Shown: positions 20,313 to 30,979 of the stretch, piece by piece | Numbering within the stretch: the stretch's first letter is position 1 | Layout of the letters: every line of letters starts with the position of its first letter | Assembly (NCBI RefSeq): GCF_947172395.1 | Contig: NC_069105.1 | Coordinates: forward strand, 6,059,362-6,123,361 | Source of the DNA: Bicyclus anynana | Lineage: Eukaryota; Arthropoda; Insecta; Lepidoptera; Nymphalidae | Reading direction: 5' to 3' | DNA: 64,000 bases | Program-made: the position numbers and the translations under genes | The notes under the pieces: model-generated | Databases searched by the model: none | What the model was told of the DNA's origin: nothing | What the model saw: the letters and a program-made list of their open reading frames with translations, nothing else

Positions 20313-20655
20313 GAGCTGAAGGCTCTTGACAACCAAAAAATTAAGGAACTGTTCTAAGGGCTCCGTTTTTTCATTTTGATGAATGGAAACCTAAATTTTG
20401 ACTAAAAATTGTAATCCGCAATATGTTACATACAAAGTAACAAAACGATTCAAATGCCTATTTGAACACGAAGCGAAGCGTAACTCGCGTGAGTTTGTGT
20501 ATGAGTTAGTCTTATAACGAGCGCGAGTTTCTGACTTTACGAACAAATGTTTGCCGAGCGGCAAACTTTGCATTGTTATGGTGGAAGCGGCTTTAACCTT
20601 ATGATGATTAAATATTGTGGTGACAATTTAATATCTATGTTAATTTATCTAAAAA
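20313..20655. other. Spacer with a retroelement-tail scrap
   Basis: 'gggctccgttttttcatttt' near 20359 resembles the TACGGAACCC-type 3' region seen at 9000 and 60455. Nothing else is recognised. Confidence 0.3.
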
Positions 20656-20874
20656 CTAGCGGAGCGCTCTCGACTTCGTCCGCGTGGAGTCAATCACAAA
20701 TCCCGCGGGAACCATGGATTCTTTCGGGACGAAAAGTAGCCTATGTGTTAATCCAGAGTAAAATCTATTTTCATTCCAAATTTCAGCCAAATCGCTTCAG
20801 TAGCCGCAGCGTAAAAGAATAACAAACATACTTACACACACACACAAACTTTCGCCTTTGTAATATTAGAGTGA
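20656..20874 (-). mobile_element. Helitron-like family C, intact ends
   Basis: CTAG (20656-20659) is preceded by A, and the opposite end 'attagagtga' is followed by T. On the element strand this is A|TC ... CTAG|T. The conserved 'aaatcccgcgggaaccatgg' and 'gttaatccagagtaaaatct' are present. Confidence 0.8.
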
Positions 20875-21240
20875 TATCTATGGTATTTGGGATACTGCAT
20901 CAACATTAGTACGTACTTTAAACATCAGAAATTAAGCTTCTTTTTTAAAAGTAAAATTGTTCACAAGTACACAATTTAAATGCAATGCAATTTAAGTATA
21001 ATTACAGGACTAACTAACTACAATTACAGGACTAACTAACTAACATACAAAGACAAAAATAAATACTATTTATACTTGAACGTTAGTAAGCTTATTATAT
21101 TATATTATATTTATTTTATCATCATTTTACCAAGATATAACAAGGGAAAAAGTCAAAAGTAGACCAATATACTCGTAGTGTATAACGCTCTCTTTCGTCC
21201 CATCGCATCGAAAGAGAGACCGATATCTTCGATTCCGTGG
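20875..21240. other. AT-rich spacer
   Basis: A short direct duplication 'attacaggactaactaacta' occurs at 21001 and 21021. A 10-bp hairpin CTCTCTTTCG/CGAAAGAGAG lies at 21188-21218. Confidence 0.45.
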
Positions 21241-21244
21241 AAGT

Positions 21245-21300
21245 CATACTTGGTGGAGGTACTCAACAACATGCAATGTATCCTCCTTCCTTATGTTCAA
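21245..21300 (-). repeat. MITE M7 fragment
   Basis: 'catacttggtggaggtactc' and 'aacaacatgc' match the inner end of the larger inverted-repeat element at 40736 and 59446. Confidence 0.5.
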
Positions 21301-21357
21301 AAATGAAAAATGAAATGATTAAATCCAAAAATCGCTTATTATCCTATTACATGAGAC

Positions 21358-21512
21358 GAATATCTTAGCATTCCATGGATTCACCATGCAGGTGCCGGGT
21401 CCATCGCGTGGTAGAGAGAAAAACACCAAGCAAAGTCCAGGACTTGTGACTACAGGATGTAGGGTTAAGGAATTCCTTGACGATCGATCAACACTCCCCT
21501 TCTCTGCTCGTG
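21358..21512. repeat. Repeat J, copy 1
   Basis: These 155 bases, from 'gaatatcttagcattccatg' to 'tctctgctcgtg', match 51006-51160 without gaps and with only three differences. Flanks on both sides are unrelated. No SINE boxes or terminal repeats are seen. It could be part of an unknown transposon or a retrocopied exon. Confidence 0.85.
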
Positions 21513-22135
21513 CAAATATGTTTATAATATCAACGTACTCTTATTTGATCTGAACTGAACTGACCAACACACGAACAAGTTTTATCGGACGTCCTGCCGT
21601 TAGCGCTGCAGGCACGTGGACTTATTGAATGGTTAGTGGCTAGTTTAATATGAAGAAGGTAGGTATCCGCATAAACTCATAGTATATCTATTATAGCGGT
21701 ACCATTATGTTAACAAGGTGGCCCAAGATTCGATAAGGCCCGCGTCCGCTGTAATATTTACATTTAAAGTCCATGTTTGAATTATTTGCCGGCGATAAGC
21801 GCTTTATCGGTCACGAAGCTTTGTTTGCACAACTCCCTTTGTGACACAGACTAAAGGAAAACATAGACGATGTTTGGCGTCTTGCTACGAATATGAATGC
21901 TATAAAATTCCATTTTCCGCTTTAGTTAAAAACCTGATGCATAAAAATATTTCGATATCTTTGGAATGGAATGTCCGAATTAAATAATTCAAAAAGTTGA
22001 ATAAAGTTATTAAAGCGGTGCCAAATATCAAGATACAAATAAAGAGCTTTTTCTAACGGCGGCATTTCCATTTTTTTTTTTTTAAATAAAAGTGTGTCAT
22101 TACTATAATAGTTAGGCATATGCTGTCGCGACATT
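21513..22135. other. Spacer, nothing recognised
   Basis: Repeat-poor, with A/T runs near 22070-22085. A 70-codon minus-strand frame (21922-22134) has no recognisable motif. Confidence 0.35.
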
Positions 22136-22139
22136 TTTT

Positions 22140-22446
22140 GTAAAAAATGGTGTGTTCTACAAAGTTGGAGTACATTATGTTATTCTAACATCAATAGTTT
22201 TTGCAACAAACGCGATGTAAACACAATTTTAGGTAATTTTCGTGCAACACCTTGGGTTACATTATTGGAGTTTCAGTTAGGATCCCTAAATTTTTTGAAA
22301 ATAGAATATAACCTACAGCCTTCCTCGATTAATGGGCTATCTAACGCTGACAAAATTTTTTAAATCAGACCAGTAGTTCCTTAGAGTAGCGCGTTCAATC
22401 AAACAAAAAACAAACTCTTCAGTTTTATAATATCAGTAGGTATAGA
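22140..22446 (-). mobile_element. Composite Helitron-like element, family F end
   Basis: The right part (22310-22446) is the inverse of the family F 5' half, ending 'tatcagtaggtatagaT'. The left part ('acaaagttggagtacattat' to 'ttggagtttcagttaggatc') is not found in other copies here. I recall it as a common lepidopteran repeat. Confidence 0.5.
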
Positions 22447-22734
22447 TAATTAATAAACAATAACATTTGAATCTTTTTAAAACAAAAAGTATGCAAGTTT
22501 TTAGACTAAATACAAAGTTCGTCTATGTATTCCTTTAATCTTTTTACTGGGGCATGTGGTGTGTGTATAAGAAAATTAATATTGAAATGATAAACATTTG
22601 GCCACACGTGTGAGCATACGACTTGGCTAATTGGCTCCTGTGTAGATGGCTAGTCTCAAGTGAGATTGGCCGCGTTAGCCAAAGATATTGTATAATTAAC
22701 CAATATTTAGCACAAAGGATTTAATTTTTTTTAA

Positions 22735-22910
22735 CCGTCTTTTTTTTGTCTGTCTTTCCGGGGTAATCTCTGGAACGGCTGAACCGATTTAAACGGAACT
22801 TTCATTATTAGATAGAGTAGATTATTGAGAAATATATAAGCTACTTTTTATCCCGGAAAAATCTAAGGTTCCCGCGGGATTTATGAAAAAACTAAACTAT
22901 AACTAGTATG
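22735..22910 (+). mobile_element. Helitron-like family D
   Basis: 'ggctgaaccgatttaaacgg', 'agatagagtagattattgag' and 'ttcccgcgggatttatgaaa' follow the family order. The CTAG end is missing. Confidence 0.65.
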
Positions 22911-23219
22911 TTGGTAGCCACAACATCCTGTTTCTCGAAGCACAGTTATGTTCTCGCATCAGCGAAGTTAGAACAACTTACATTAAATATATAATAAACT
23001 GTTTTTGAACAACTTTTCAAATTCAAGAGTTGCTTGCGCGGTTCCGGAACTTTCGAGTACTTTCATGAACGCAAACTCATCGGTACGTTTAAACGTGTAG
23101 CTTTAGAGAGAAATCTGCAGTCCCGCAATAGTTGACTTGTTTACGAGAATCAGAATATTGAAGCGTTATAATAAAGTATAATCAGTGGCGTGCACAAAGT
23201 TTTCAACTAGGATATTCAC
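22911..23219. other. Spacer, nothing recognised
   Basis: No repeat or frame is recognised. Confidence 0.35.
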
Positions 23220-23223
23220 TAAA

Positions 23224-23518
23224 CGTCCGTGGCGCAGTGGTATGCGCGGTGGATTTACAAGACGGAGGTCCTGGGTTCGATCCCCGACTGGGCCGACTGA
23301 GGTTTACTTAATTGATCCAGGTCTGGCTGGTTACTACCCTTCTGGCAAAGACATACCGCCATGCAATTTAGCGTTCCGGTACGATGTCGTGTAGAAACCG
23401 TATGGGTTGTGGGTTTTTATTCTCCTTCTAACAAGTTAGCCCGCTTCCATCTTAGATTGCATCATCACTACCTCAGGTGAGATTGTAGTCAAGGGCTAAC
23501 TTGTAAAGAATATAAAAG
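23224..23518 (+). repeat. SINE A, nearly full length, with target duplication
   Basis: The head 'gtccgtggcgcagtggtatg' and B-box GGTTCGATCCCC lead into the body. A small deletion removes part of the 'cttcggccgtggctag' region. AAACGT precedes the head and recurs after the tail (near 23519-23525). Confidence 0.88.
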
Positions 23519-24785
23519 AAACGTAAAACATGTCTAAAATAGAAATTTCCTTCTCCAATACATAATACGGTTAGTAATGACTCGTATCGGGGTAAGCATT
23601 TTGCATCTATAAAAATCGCTCTTATAAGTATATAATTATATTAATTAATTGCAAAAGGATTTTTTATGCTATCCGCTTCTTTGTGCGTAATTATTATGAT
23701 ATCGATATTGTTATATATAAATCGTTGCCTCATTTATCAAAATGGGCTCAATAGGCGCTACAAAGGAAAACATTTCCAAACATTGTCCAGTACAAGTCAC
23801 TTGAAATGACTATAGACTGCTAAACCCACTAACCTTTTTGGTAGTTTTTGTATGAAATTACCTACCTATATACAGCGGAACAATTTGTACCAGCTCCAGC
23901 TATAGTCTTGTAATAAAGAATGAGTAAACAATTACGTATAATAGGAGGAAGAAAATTTCATACTCGGGTATATGAGAATGCAGTTATAAGACTGCAAAAG
24001 TAAGTATACGCTAGTCATCCACGGTCCGATATACCCACATACCTGCAGTGCTGCTGGCATGATATCCAGTAAAATTTATAAGACAAAAGTGACCTTGGTT
24101 CGTGTAACCTTGTCGCTGTGTTGTCACTCTTTCTTTGGAATTTGCCTAGACACGCTCTACACGTCTCGATCGTGTGTTGGTCGCGATGTGCACGACGGCT
24201 CGGCTTGAAGCATAAAATGTTGACCAACACACACGCGTGTGTGGACAATGATTATTTTATACTATAGATATGTTACGTGCCTACAAAAGCACCGCAAAAA
24301 GTGATCCTAATTTAGCGGCTCCACTGAGCGCATACGTGCACAATTTTGTGTTTATTTACATTGTATATTTATGTATATACATATAGTTTTTACACTTCCA
24401 AAACACACAACTCGACAGTGTAGACAATATTTAGGTATTATGTGTTTCAATAACTTTCGTTGTTTAACAAGCGACAAAATGAAATTACGACAAGTTTGCA
24501 CATTTCTACGTTGTCTAGTATAAAAATATGTTTGTGGGTGGGTGTATTGGATCGTGTGTGGCTAGCTTTACATAACACCTATATACAGTAGGTATACCTA
24601 AGTGCCTGGACCGGGTTGCGGGTCAGTAATTGGTGCTAATTGGAGCACGTGTAACAAACGAGTACTGCGACTTGGGAGATAAAAATGTACTCATTACGGT
24701 AAATCGGTTCTGTAATGAGGATCGATAACCTATTTTTATACCTACAAAACGTATGTTTGTTTGTACTAGACTTTGTACGTCGAAA
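23519..24785. other. Repeat-poor block
   Basis: There is no SINE or Helitron signature over about 1.2 kb. An 11-bp inverted repeat GTGTGTTGGTC/GACCAACACAC (24172-24182, 24222-24232) is present. This is a candidate place for host regulatory DNA. No gene is supported. Confidence 0.4.
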
Positions 24786-24789
24786 ATTT

Positions 24790-25106
24790 AATTATTTACA
24801 AGTTAGCCCTTGACTACAATCTCACCTGATGGTAAGTAATGATGCAGTCTAAGATGGACGCGGGCTAACTTGTTAGGAGGATGGTAATCCACACCCCTTT
24901 AGGTTTCTACACGGCATCGTACCGGAACGCTAAATCGCTTGGCGGTACGTCTTTGCCGGTAGGGTGGTAACTAACCACGGCCGAAGCCCTCCACCAGCCA
25001 GACCTGGACAAATTAATAAAATCTCAATCTGCCCAGCCGGGGATCGAACCCAGGACCTCCGTTTTGTAAATCCACCGCGCATACCATTGCGCCACGGAGG
25101 CCGTAA
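24790..25106 (-). repeat. SINE A, full length
   Basis: On the minus strand the head starts near 25105 (acggcctccgtggcgcaatg), with B-box GGGTTCGATCCCC at 25038-25050. The body ends at 'caagggctaacttgtaaata'. Confidence 0.9.
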
Positions 25107-25329
25107 GTTTTTATCCCACCTGCAGTTATTTTATATTCGTCGATATAATGTTCGCCTATAACAATTTATTTATTAGAATTTGAACTTTATTTCTAAGGGA
25201 TGCCAAAAATAAAATATAACTAAGAATACATTAAAGGAAATATTCTAACTAAAGAACTCCTATGATAGAAGTAAGACCGCCAAAGCGTTAAATTAAGCGT
25301 TTTCTATGTTCTGTAAGTAAGACAATGGG

Positions 25330-25400
25330 TATGGAAATCGAACTCAAGATCTTCGAAATTGAGTATAGAGTATATTAACGGTTGAGCTGTTGAGGACAAT
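25330..25400 (-). repeat. tRNA-like SINE head
   Basis: On the minus strand 'tcctcaacagctcaaccgtt' gives the A-box region and GAGTTCGATTTCC the B-box. There is no paired acceptor stem, so this is a SINE head, not a tRNA gene. Confidence 0.5.
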
Positions 25401-25910
25401 TCTGGCCCATTATCCGTGGAGTTGCTGAGTTTTTAATAATTAAAAAGTGAATATAAAAAAAAGTAATTCCAGAAACTCTAGGGCATCTAAAAAGATATAT
25501 TTTCCACATTCCGGGAATAATAATACACTTGGGCGCTATCAGACCGAAATGTAACGACGTTTGTTCCTCAAGTTCGGCACTTGCGCTGAATTACGAGTAT
25601 TGTGTTGTTATTATTTTAGTTGCGCATTCCGTGAGCGCTGCCACGAATGAGACGTTCGTTGCAACTGATTATTATCATTGTTATTCTATCTTTACTCGAC
25701 ATCACGATCTTTTTGTCTGTTTATTTGGTTGTATTAACTAAAACCAAATGCTATTGTCATAATTAATCGTTATTTTATTTTATTGAGGGCTTACAAACAA
25801 CATCATAGTACATAATCATATTATCATAATAGTAATATAAATAAAAATTATAACTATGACATCAGCTTCGGAAACCACAGATTACAATACTATAAAGTAG
25901 ACTACTACGC
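25401..25910. other. Spacer, nothing recognised
   Basis: A 70-codon plus frame (25529-25741) is cysteine- and valine-rich but resembles no known domain. It is unlikely to be coding. Confidence 0.35.
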
Positions 25911-25914
25911 ACCT

Positions 25915-26222
25915 AAACAACCCATATTCGGCTGACTGCTGAGCTCGAGTCTCCTCTTAGAATGAGAAGGGGTTAGGCTTTAGTCCACCACGCTGATCAA
26001 ATGCGGATTGGCAGATTTCATACACGCAGAGAATTGAGAAAACTCTCTGGTATGTAGGTTTCCTCACGATGTTTTTCCTTCACCGTTGGAGACACGTGAT
26101 ATTTAATTTCTTAAAATGGACATAACTGCTACAGTAAAAGTTAGAGGTGTATGCCCCGGACCGGATTTGGACCTACGTCCTCCGAATCGAAGGCACAGGT
26201 GATATCCACTAGGCAATCACGT
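25915..26222 (-). repeat. SINE B, near full length
   Basis: The head is on the right (26222 down; the B-box is degraded to 'ggtccaaatccgg'). The body runs to 'gagctcagcagtcagccgaa' at 25929. Confidence 0.85.
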
Positions 26223-26242
26223 CAGCGGTGTAGGTAGTACCT

Positions 26243-26510
26243 ATTCCAAACAAGCCTGCTTTAATCTTACATTGGATCGTCACTTAACATCAGTGTGCCT
26301 AGTGGTAGTTTTCAATATTTTCATACTGTTACTATCGCATTAATTTAAACGCGAATTTATATGGAATTTGTACAGTAGTGCCACTAGATGGCGCTGTTTC
26401 AATTCCTTAGAAATTCGCGTTTACGTTAACGTGATCGTCACAGTATCAAACTGCCACTAGGCCCTCAGGTGTGGTCCTAGTTAAACGCTAACTTGTCAAT
26501 GAATAAAAAA
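26243..26510 (+). repeat. SINE A 3' half split by a MITE
   Basis: 'aacaagcctgctttaatctt' to 'cacttaacatcag' (26243-26297) continues at 26462 with 'ccctcaggtgtggtcctag' and 'cgctaacttgtcaatgaata'. The inserted 164 bases are the MITE below. Confidence 0.7.
26298..26461. mobile_element. MITE-like element inside SINE A
   Basis: Ends CCTAGTGGTAGTTT and (inverse) CCTAGTGGCAGTTT match at all but one base. An inner pair 'aaacgcgaattt' (26347-26358) and 'aaattcgcgttt' (26411-26422) is perfect. A roughly 8-base duplication (cagtgtg/caggtgtg) may flank it, which would fit a hAT-type insertion. Confidence 0.65.
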
Positions 26511-26944
26511 AGCTTTCAAGGTTTTACACAGGGAAAGACAACAAAAAGCTTTTAATAATAATAATTTTGTATTTACGTCAAAATAGTTTCACATAACAAG
26601 CCGGCCAGATGTGGTGAAGTCACTGTTCTGTAGTCATGGCGTGTAACAAAGCCATCATCGCGACCCGTGGCGGTAGGTATGCGCTATTTGTTTACTGCGG
26701 GTATGCAAGGGTGCGCTTTTTATGGAATTCTTAGGGGCAATCTTGCGGCCGCCACTCACACCGCATTGTACCATTAATAGTAATTTGCATTATTTCAATT
26801 TAATAATTATAATTATTTCTTAATATTTAAAAAAAAAATTAATTATGCACAATTAAGTAAAAACATATTGCTGGTTAAAACATATGGAAAATGATGCATA
26901 AATTTTCAGAAAGCTACATTAATATTAAACTATAAGAAATAATT
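26511..26944. other. Spacer with a GC-richer segment
   Basis: 26600-26770 is GC-richer ('cgcgacccgtggcggtaggt'), single-copy in appearance and without repeats. It is followed by AT-rich DNA. Confidence 0.35.
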
Positions 26945-27032
26945 TGTTGTGGGCACTTCTTGGACCGAGGCGCTTTTCGAACCATCGTAACTTTAATTAT
27001 AAGTTTTTAACTTTAATTACCACCATTAAATC

Positions 27033-27340
27033 TTGAGAGCAGTGATATCCCAGTGGATATGATCTCCGCCTCCGATTCCGGAGGGTGTGGGTTAAAATTC
27101 GGCCCGGGGCATGCACCTCTAACTTTTCAGATGTGTGCATTTTAAGAAAATTAAATATCACGTGTCTCAAACGGTGAAGGAAAACATCGTGAGGAAACCT
27201 GCATACCAGAGAATTTTCTTAATTCTCTGCGTGTGTGAAGTCTGCCAATCTGCATTGAGCCCATTCTCCTGAGCTCATGTCCCCTCTCATTCTGAGAGGA
27301 GACATGAGCTCAGGAGTGAGCCGAATATGGGTTGATAACG
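27033..27340 (+). repeat. SINE B, full length with target duplication and fold-back
   Basis: The copy is flanked by ATTAAATC on both sides (27025-27032, 27341-27348) and interrupts repeat I. The head carries A-box-like 'ccagtggatatgatctccgc' but a degraded B-box (ggttaaaattcgg). Within the copy, 27266-27316 is a 24-bp inverted duplication. Confidence 0.92.
27266..27316. repeat. 24-bp fold-back inside SINE B
   Basis: Arms 27266-27289 and 27293-27316 are inverse with one mismatch around TTC. The loop sits on the native short palindrome cctctcattctgagagg. The left arm replaces the normal 'agcgtggtggactattggc' text. Confidence 0.85.
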
Positions 27341-27424
27341 ATTAAATCATGACATAACTTGACGTTTCAAAAGTGCTTGTAAACTGAGCCTAATTTGAAT
27401 TTTAAACGTATAACACAACATAAA

Positions 27425-27911
27425 ACTAATTGGTGAATAAATGTTCAAATGTCTTCATTAAATTTTACCGTAATTCTTCACAAACCAACGATCGGTGCGA
27501 GCGCAATTAATTACGGTCGGAATTTCGACCACTGCATTACATCTTGTATAATGATAACAGCGATGGAATGATTTCCAGAGTTCGCCGAGCTTAATTGATC
27601 GCCGGTCGTATGATTTGCTCGTTTATATGTACATTCGTAAAGAGATGCAGATGGGACTGCCGAATAAATCGCCATTCATACTGAACCCAATAGCGAATGA
27701 AACTGTTCAATCGATACTTTTATTTGAACTCATAAATATAAAACTACGTTTACTGAAATGTAGGAAAAACGAAAATTCCATTTTTATAGACTAGCTTTTG
27801 CTCACGTTTTCATCTATATTATGCACGTATATCTGGCTCTGGTAGGTATCAAACGGAATAACAATGATTCGAAGTTGAAATTGAAACTATAGAAAACATC
27901 ATAAATATATT
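27425..27911. other. Single-copy-looking noncoding block
   Basis: 27480-27680 is moderately GC-rich and repeat-free, with homeodomain-like 'gcgcaattaattac'. It may be a host regulatory region, but nothing decisive is visible. Confidence 0.35.
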
Positions 27912-28097
27912 TTAGTGTGTGTGTACGTAATAAGTATGTTTGTTCCTTGCTGCGGCTTGCAAACCGATTTGGCTGAAATTTAGAATGGAAATAGATGAAT
28001 TAACACATAAGCTACTTTCATCTCGGAAAAATCCATGGTTCCCGCGGGATTTGTGAAAGCTGAATCCCACGCGAAGGGAGTCGCGGGCGTACGCTAG
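27912..28097 (+). mobile_element. Helitron-like family C, 5' end decayed
   Basis: 'ttggctgaaatttagaatgg' and 'aatccatggttcccgcggga' lead to 'gtcgcgggcgtacgCTAG' with T following. Part of the middle ('ttttactctg') is deleted. Confidence 0.7.
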
Positions 28098-28106
28098 TTT
28101 TATGAT

Positions 28107-28182
28107 AAACTCGTGCTTGACCACAATCATCTTGATGGTAAACGTAGGTGTGGCCTAAGATGAAACGAGCATGCTTAGGAAA
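28107..28182 (-). repeat. SINE A fragment, decayed
   Basis: 'gcttgaccacaatcatcttg', 'atggtaaacg' and 'cctaagatgaaacgagcatg' are the inverse of the SINE A 3' part. Confidence 0.55.
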
Positions 28183-29477
28183 TGCTTATCCTTGTTCTAA
28201 AATTGTTATTAAATTACTACTAAGGTTGAGATATTTGCTGTTTAATGTAGTACGCTAGATATCTAACAACATGCATTTACGTAAGTCCATTATCTAGAGA
28301 GAGAAAAAAAATATATATATATGGTCGAATTGAGAAACCGCCTCCTTTTTTGGAATTAGGTTAAAAACAAGTTATTGTCCTGTATATCCTTTGCTTGGTC
28401 TATATGGCATGAGTGCTTTGTGTTTATTTTTTTTTAATTTAATTAAAAATCTTTATAAATTGTAACGCTATAAAATAACTTCACCATGTTTTAACAAAAA
28501 CAACAAAGAACTCAGCCAGTAAAAGGGTGTAAAGCACTTGCGGTACACGACGTCGCCGCGGTGCGGGCGCGATTTCTTTAAAACAAAGTGTTTACGCCGG
28601 TAATTACGGTCTTCTATTACGTTGGTGCAACCAAGAAATATAGTTTTTAAAATCTGTGCTTAGAGCAATTGTAAACGAGCAATTTTTGTTAATATTGCAA
28701 TAACGATAGGGTTAGACAATTTCTATAAAATTACAAATTAATAAATGCGAAATAAATGAAAAAAGACATTTTTTAAAATATTTATTCGTAATACAATTTC
28801 GTAGAATATTAACAGGACAATCACGTTAGATAAGTATTTGTTTCTTAAAAGAATTTTTAACAATATGGCGTTAAAGTGTCATAAGAATATACAAAATCTT
28901 GGAAACATATTTTCTAAAAAAAAAAAAGTTTGCTTAAGATAGTTAGGTACGTCTTAAGCAAACTAAAGTAAAACTTTTTTAGCTCTCCCTTTTAACGTCC
29001 TCACCTCACCCGATTACACTTTTTGTAACGTATTCACCACCTTACTCTTCAAATCAGACGTACGTAAAGAAGTTTTACTTCAAAACGGCACCACATATAA
29101 ACACACTAGTTAAGCTCGTTAGCATTAGAGACGACGTTCATATCATCTATAATTAAGTTACCCAAAACCCCGGGCGCACATTAATCTATGCAGTTAAACG
29201 CGTACAAAATAATGCAACAAGACCATTAACGAACTAAAATGTCTCTCCGCTTGACAAACGCTCGCTACGGTGTGATAGATGCCCTATGACAGCTGACGAA
29301 TAATACACCGTAAGTCACTTTCAGGTAAACTAGCAACTATGGACCATTAACGCACTTAGCTGTAAAGGAATAAGAACCATTTTTGTGTGTCATAAAATAA
29401 GTTTTATATAGGGTATTGCGCAGGGGTCTTAGTTGGGGGATCGCGCGCTAAAATAGAGGGGATTAAGGGTAAATTGC
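28183..29477. other. Repeat-poor block with a CpG-rich patch
   Basis: No SINE or Helitron is seen over about 1.3 kb. 28545-28640 is CpG-rich ('cgacgtcgccgcggtgcggg') and contains Sox-like AACAAAG and TAATTA cores. A TA run lies at 28308-28322. This is the best candidate for host cis-regulatory DNA in the window. Confidence 0.4.
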
Positions 29478-29491
29478 GTTGCCATGACAAC
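29478..29491. promoter_or_regulatory. X-box-like (RFX) motif
   Basis: GTTGCCATGACAAC is one base from the perfect palindromic RFX site GTTGCCATGGCAAC. RFX sites mark ciliary gene promoters in insects. A single motif without a recognised gene is weak evidence. Confidence 0.3.
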
Positions 29492-30045
29492 GGCTTGCCC
29501 TAGGAAGCTGTTGCATAATAATAATATTACGATTCGGGCGTTAGGGATATTTCCGCAATTTTACGTGTTGAAGATTTTATTAAATTCTCAAATTATGATG
29601 ATCGAAGGGTGCATAATTTTCAAATGTTTTTATTCAAATAGCATTTCTTGTCAAGATAATAAATTGCTGGTGAGTGAACCTACATAGCTATATTTGTAAA
29701 ATGTCTTACAAAAATATGCGAACTAGAGTTTTATTGGAGTTTTAACACCCAAGCCAAAACAGTATACTCATGATTTTAAACTTATTTCGTGGTTGTTCAT
29801 TATGAATATTATTTAAACCACATTTAAACATAGGTACCAAGATAAAACGACGAGACAGTATACTTATACTATACCTACTAGCATTTTTTTCGCTATAACA
29901 ATTCTAGCACCAATGAAAAGCTATATTATCAGCGAGTAATACAAGTTACAATATATCCCCGTACTCTACAGGAACGGGAACTACGCTGGAGTTTTAAATA
30001 AATTGACCATACATAATATATTAAGAAAATTAAACAAAACACTAA
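29492..30045. other. Spacer with a Helitron tail scrap
   Basis: 'atatccccgtactctacagg' and 'aacgggaactacgctgg' at 29952-29990 are a decayed family F tail. Nothing else is recognised. Confidence 0.4.
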
Positions 30046-30049
30046 CGGG

Positions 30050-30181
30050 CAGTTTCTTTATCGTAAGTAACAGTCAAAGCAACGTCATAAAGCAAAAGTA
30101 ACGGTCTTAATCACGGAAAAATAAAGTCTTCTATACTACTTACTACTTTTACTGTTACTTTAGCTTTATATGAAGAAACTG
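30050..30181. mobile_element. Palindromic MITE-like element
   Basis: It starts CAGTTTCTTTAT and ends with the inverse of CAGTTTCTTCAT. Imperfect pairing continues for about 50 bases ('taacagtcaaag' against 'taacagtaaaag'). It is noncoding and shorter than 150 bases. Confidence 0.55.
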
Positions 30182-30469
30182 GCTGTAAGGCATTTAATAA
30201 TACTGGCAATACGATCATTTAATTAACTAAATAACGCAATCACATCTAAATTGCAAATAAAAAGGCCTCTGTTAATCCAATTCATCTGGAAACGGTTTCG
30301 TGTCTCCTTAATTGGATGATACATCGTTTAGGTGCTGATCTCCTTGGCCTGACGGCAACATGCTGGAGGTACGTGAGGCCAAATAAGGCTTGAGAAACTT
30401 TATCGTTTAATGACACAGGGTTATAAGGTTTAGGTAGAATGTAGATCTACATGACTATGTAGCTGAGAA
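30182..30469. other. Spacer, nothing recognised
   Basis: Ordinary noncoding sequence. 'attggatgatacatcg' and its surroundings match no other part of the window. Confidence 0.35.
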
Positions 30470-30575
30470 TGTTTACTGAGAATTACTTACTTAACTTTAC
30501 TACTGAAGAAAAGCTCAATAATTCAGGACTGCGTGATCCGAAGTCGCATACGCTAACCACTGAACCACCGGGGCT
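30470..30575 (-). repeat. tRNA-like SINE head without B-box
   Basis: On the minus strand 'ccccggtggttcagtggtta' and 'gcgacttcggatcacgcagt' mimic the tRNA D and anticodon regions. The B-box position reads 'cctgaattattgagc' and is destroyed. Confidence 0.45.
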
Positions 30576-30794
30576 GTTAAAATATAGTGATGGTAATTAT
30601 GACATAACTTTTTTTTTATTTTTTTTTTTATTATTATTGAGAAAGAATACATTAAGGAACTTAAGCTAACTTATCCTAATAATCCACGTGGAATGGTGGC
30701 AAGAATACTGGCTGCATTTCCGCGCTGGACAGCCAGGCTGGTCCTTTGCGCAAAAAATGAGCCAGCCCTTCTGTCAGCAGTCGAGGAAACAAAA
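30576..30794. other. T-rich spacer
   Basis: A long T-run patch is seen at 30609-30632. No gene is present. Confidence 0.4.
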
Positions 30795-30923
30795 TTTATT
30801 TTCATTAATTTAAGAACAAGCTAATTATTATTAGGTGTGAAATTACTAGTGATTTATACCCTCATTTTTAATTTGTTTATTGGTAAACAGTACTCATCAA
30901 GAAAGGCTCTAGTATACTCAACC
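30795..30923 (+). repeat. MITE M6, half copy
   Basis: It is the inverse match of 37235-37375. It includes 'aggtgtgaaattactagtga', 'tttataccctc' and the terminal 'attggtaaacagtactcatc' plus 'aagaaaggct'. The second terminus is absent. Confidence 0.7.
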
Positions 30924-30979
30924 TATTTGCAATGTGTCAATGTGAATATTTACTATCATTTATTTCTTATCTATACTTC

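Larger units (their letters stand above)
26945..27424 (+). repeat. Repeat I split by SINE B
   Basis: 'ggaccgaggcgcttttcgaa', 'atcgtaactttaattataag' and 'taccaccattaaatc' stop at 27032 and resume at 27341 with 'attaaatcatgacataactt' and 'aaaagtgcttgtaaactgag'. Copies at 40318 and 58623 show these parts joined. It is probably a LINE 3' end of unknown clade. Confidence 0.7.
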
